The notes below the pieces were generated by a model. That model made no database searches and was not told the DNA's origin. It worked only from the letters and a program-made list of their open reading frames with translations. From assembly GCA_017469945.1 (NCBI GenBank), contig JAFUFI010000021.1, positions 1 through 52,269 on the forward strand: a DNA stretch of 52,269 bases, in the 5' to 3' direction. Made by a program: the position numbers and the translations under genes. Shown piece after piece: positions 49,987 to 52,269 of the stretch; position 1 is the stretch's first letter, and each line of letters starts with the position of its first letter. Origin of the DNA: Lachnospiraceae bacterium (lineage in GTDB: Bacteria > Bacillota > Clostridia > Lachnospirales > Lachnospiraceae).

Positions 49987-50074
49987 ATCCAAATAAAAGC
50001 CTTTGCAGGTCTTTAAATTGTCTCTTCTTTGTCAGTTCACGCGTAATTGCATAATGAATAATGCTTGATGCCAT
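49955..50074 (-). pseudogene. N-terminal remnant of a zinc-dependent phospholipase-like protein
   Basis: The frame starts ATG and reads MASSIIHYAITRELTKKRQF, then KDLQRLLFGSI, and within nine residues hits a stop. The start resembles zinc-dependent phospholipase C-like proteins (MASSxIHYA...). Homology seems to break at about 49990, where the GNAT remnant takes over in another frame, indicating a deletion that joined two genes. Confidence 0.55.
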
Positions 50075-50087
50075 AGTCCTATTCTTT

Positions 50088-50951
50088 CTATATTCCAAAT
50101 GCCGTCAAGGCACGATCCCAATATTTTTCCGGGACGCATCTCCAATCGACTTTGCCTTCTTCTTTTTCACATAATTCACAAGCTTTTGCCAAAACCTGAA
50201 ATTGAGATATATCTTTTCCGAGTAATATTGCTTTAGCAACTCTATACCATCCGGGAGCCTGCATGGATAAGTTTTCTTCGTCCATCTCCCGAATAGTCTT
50301 TTCTACATCATAAGCGAGCGTATGGAATTCGGTATCCCACAATCCTTCACATGCTGATAACATCATAAATTGTGCTTTACCGCCACTTTTCAGCGGAGTT
50401 CCAACCGCTCCGGGATTAACCACTCTTTTCCCGTTACGAACATACTTTGTTTGAATATGAAAGTGTCCGCAAATAGTTAATTCTGTTTCCAAGCTTTCCG
50501 TCAAAGCGTCAATATAATCATAATCCTCACGAAGACTCTCATTAACCTTAAAGGGCGATCCATGACAGATCACAAAAGGCGGCATGTTATCATATTGCAT
50601 TGTCTGTGCTATTGGCATCTTTTCAAATTCTTTAATCTGAGTATCTGTAAGATGAGTATACGAATACAGCAACATACCGGATCCTGATGTTCCGGCCTGC
50701 CAAAGCCAATCATCATGCTTGCCGTTTTTGTGATCTATCCAATAGTTTTCCTTATTTCCTCGGATAAAAGTACAAGGATATTCCCGCTTAAGTTTGGTCA
50801 GACACTCCAGTGTCCGTTCGGGATACGCCATTTCACCAACGTAATCCCCTAAAAATATATATTCATCAGCCTCAAGCCTCTTTGCTTCATCTACACATCT
50901 TTCCAAGGCGACATGATTGCTGTGAATATCCGCCATAACCGCAATTTTCAT
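50088..50951 (-). CDS. Calcineurin-type metallophosphoesterase (YfcE-like)
   Basis: A 287-residue protein of the YfcE/MJ0936 phosphodiesterase type. Metal-site motifs are MADIHSNH (Asp8, His10), FLGDYVGE, FIRGNKENY (GNH/E block, with Lys where His is usual), FVICHGSP and ICGHFHIQ. The core ends near residue 205, after GAVGTPLKSGG, and a C-terminal extension of about 80 residues follows. The start ATG overlaps the stop of the GNAT-HD gene (ATGA), so the two are co-translated. Substrate is unknown; the pairing with an HD phosphohydrolase suggests nucleotide or small phosphate-ester metabolism. Confidence 0.87.
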   Translation of the reverse strand: MKIAVMADIHSNHVALERCVDEAKRLEADEYIFLGDYVGEMAYPERTLECLTKLKREYPCTFIRGNKENYWIDHKNGKHDDWLWQAGTSGSGMLLYSYTHLTDTQIKEFEKMPIAQTMQYDNMPPFVICHGSPFKVNESLREDYDYIDALTESLETELTICGHFHIQTKYVRNGKRVVNPGAVGTPLKSGGKAQFMMLSACEGLWDTEFHTLAYDVEKTIREMDEENLSMQAPGWYRVAKAILLGKDISQFQVLAKACELCEKEEGKVDWRCVPEKYWDRALTAFGI

Positions 50952-52009
50952 ATTATCTGCTCCGGTCTGTAATTATCTTTATCGACAACAACATAAAGAT
51001 CCTCGCCCATCATATCTTCAAAATGCTTTCTGAGTCTTATGTTGGTATCCCACTTTTCCTGATCATATGCCCCGTAACGGGCTTTAACATCCGTCATACG
51101 CTCAATCTGATCCATAACCCCTTCTGCACCGGCTATGGAATCGCAAAGCTGGATCAGACGGTCATAATCATCAAGTTCAATTGCATTAAGCTCATCTTTT
51201 ATCAGGGAAGTCTCTTCTTCGGTAGTGTCAAATTTTCCAACATATTTCGATATGTCCTTTTCATTAAAAGAATGCGTCAGACATATTCTTGCAACATCGT
51301 CATATCCAAGAGACATCATATAAGAATATCCATCAGACACATGACCAAGATGCCGTTTTCCAAACTTCCTTCCGATATCATGAAGCAATCCCAAAACATA
51401 TGCCTTTTCGGAATCCATTCCTGATCTTGCGGCAATAGCCTCAGCACAATGCGCCGCTGTTCTGCTATGATTTCCCCACGGGCCCGGATTACAGCCTTCC
51501 GCTTCCATCAGTATTTTTTCTGCTTCCTCTCTGGTCGGATACATTTTCTTACAATAATCATTCTTTAGAACCATATTATATTCGTAATACATACATATAG
51601 TTCCCTTTGATAACTTAAATCCATTCTTTTCGTAAAACTTAGCCGCTGGTGCATACTCGCTTGTATAAAGAACAATTCCCGCAAGTCCTTTTTCTTTACT
51701 GTAATCTTTAACCGCATTTAATAGTTGTTTACCTATTCCATGCCCTTGTCGTTCGGGAAGTACCGCCATCTCATTAATGTAAATCTCTTCTTTGCTTCCG
51801 GAAATCTTACAAAGTGCGAATATACAACCTAACACTTCTTCATTTTCTTCATAAACATATCCAACAAATCTTTTCTGTTCAAAAAAATCGCGAAGATATT
51901 CTGTTGCATTTTCTGCTGTCCAATCTATTCCCCAATGTTCCATGGGGAATGCTTTTGCATAAATCATGCCACATTGTGCCAAGTCAATGTTCTCCATAAC
52001 TCTAATCAT
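50948..52009 (-). CDS. GNAT acetyltransferase fused to an HD phosphohydrolase
   Basis: A 353-residue fusion. Residues 1-150 are a GNAT domain with the acetyl-CoA loop VLPERQGHGIGKQLL and the late AAKFYEKNGFKL. Residues 160-353 are an HD domain: WGNHSRTAAHCA holds the first metal histidine, and LLHDIGRKFG supplies the HD pair. These are followed by HVSDGYSYM, LTHSF and the Asp in DRLIQLCDSIAG. The frame is continuous. A second in-frame ATG four codons later is an alternative start. It is coupled to the metallophosphoesterase gene by a four-base overlap. Both enzyme domains look complete; no substrate can be named. Confidence 0.87.
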   Translation of the reverse strand: MIRVMENIDLAQCGMIYAKAFPMEHWGIDWTAENATEYLRDFFEQKRFVGYVYEENEEVLGCIFALCKISGSKEEIYINEMAVLPERQGHGIGKQLLNAVKDYSKEKGLAGIVLYTSEYAPAAKFYEKNGFKLSKGTICMYYEYNMVLKNDYCKKMYPTREEAEKILMEAEGCNPGPWGNHSRTAAHCAEAIAARSGMDSEKAYVLGLLHDIGRKFGKRHLGHVSDGYSYMMSLGYDDVARICLTHSFNEKDISKYVGKFDTTEEETSLIKDELNAIELDDYDRLIQLCDSIAGAEGVMDQIERMTDVKARYGAYDQEKWDTNIRLRKHFEDMMGEDLYVVVDKDNYRPEQII

Positions 52010-52026
52010 TTTGCTGTCCCACCATC

Positions 52027-52066
52027 AAATTCCAGTTTACCCCCATAGCGAGTTTTACTGGAATTT
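52027..52066. repeat. 10-bp inverted repeat before the GNAT-HD gene
   Basis: AAATTCCAGT (52027-52036) and ACTGGAATTT (52057-52066) are perfect inverted copies separated by 20 bp. They lie between the stop of the methyltransferase-like gene and the GNAT-HD start. No U-tract follows on either strand, so an operator or RNA hairpin is more likely than a terminator. Confidence 0.55.
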
Positions 52067-52268
52067 ATTGTTTATTTCCCTGTAGGATCATTGACAGTGG
52101 ATAACCTCTATGATCTATTGAGGAAAACCCACCGCTGATATCATGATCAAACTCCTTTAGCCCGGTGATGACAATTCCGTTATTACACATTCCGGATATT
52201 ATTTCTGACAATGAATGAGTAAAATCGGTAAAAGTCTTAGAATGATAGTTCTTCAGCGTCATATAATA
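52065..52268 (-). CDS. Probable methyltransferase, C-terminal part only
   Basis: A frame open to the window edge on the minus strand, so its start lies beyond the window. The visible 67 residues include LKNYHSKTFTDFTHSLSEII, GIVITGLKEFDHDISGGFSS, and an end reading YPLSMILQG before the stop. This resembles the C-terminal region of class I SAM-dependent methyltransferases, where a YHxxxxDFxxxLxxxGFxIxxLxE motif precedes a final strand. The SAM-binding core is not visible, so the call is tentative. An ATG at 52262 could mimic a complete small gene but has no ribosome site. Confidence 0.45.
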   Translation of the reverse strand, partial: YYMTLKNYHSKTFTDFTHSLSEIISGMCNNGIVITGLKEFDHDISGGFSSIDHRGYPLSMILQGNKQ

Positions 52269-52269
52269 C

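Overview
The window reads as ordinary chromosome of a Gram-positive anaerobe of the Clostridia, most likely Lachnospiraceae (a Butyrivibrio/Roseburia-like gut or rumen bacterium). The grounds are gene content and style: a T-box-controlled valS, ArgJ-type arginine synthesis, lipoproteins with LCAC/LCGC lipoboxes, YhaO/YhaN-type nuclease genes, secreted GH5 and CE2-like carbohydrate enzymes, and strong GGAGG ribosome sites. This is inference from protein families; no 16S gene is present. Almost all genes lie on the minus strand.

Layout. 1-141 is the tail of an IS3-family element. 160-8155 is a T-box-led minus-strand run: valS, folC, a 54-aa gene, a zinc-ribbon/TPR protein, a membrane-anchored GH25 muramidase and mntP. 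8184-9420 is a leucine-rich-repeat lipoprotein gene with a one-base frameshift near its end. 9551-12225 holds DUF1294, a LytTR regulator, degV and a DUF5721 gene. 12209-23229 is a long minus-strand run: a GNAT gene, argJ, argB, argD, an orphan solute-binding protein, a ComEA-like lipoprotein, an OmpR-type regulator, a sensor kinase, a GerMN lipoprotein, holA, a small gene and ridA. argG is divergent at 23492, behind two ArgR-type boxes. 24849-26500 holds a small repeat protein and an intracellular GH13 amylase.

26960-42279 is a tightly packed run of eleven genes: a UPF0340 gene, argC, a CE2-like esterase, a MraY-like transferase, greA, a HAD-phosphatase/CPBP-protease fusion, sbcD/yhaO-like and sbcC/yhaN-like genes, a GH5 endoglucanase, a GT-C-like membrane protein and an XPD/DinG-type helicase with an N-terminal RecB/Cas4-like nuclease domain. 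42368-48774 is a signalling cassette (low-molecular-weight tyrosine phosphatase, hybrid kinase, double-receiver protein, lipoprotein solute-binding protein, HD-GYP regulator). 49088-52269 looks more AT-rich and more scrambled: small unknown genes, two fused gene remnants, a metallophosphoesterase, a GNAT-HD fusion and the end of a probable methyltransferase.

How it fits together. Arginine synthesis (argC, argJ, argB, argD, argG; argF and argH not seen) is split over three transcripts. Cell-wall and envelope functions (GH25, MraY-like, GerMN/kinase triad) recur. The best candidates for something undescribed are the HAD-CPBP fusion, the kinase/binding-protein/HD-GYP cassette, the nuclease-rich eleven-gene run, and the stack of palindromes between the valS T-box terminator and the valS start. 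No CRISPR array, prophage, tRNA or rRNA gene was seen.
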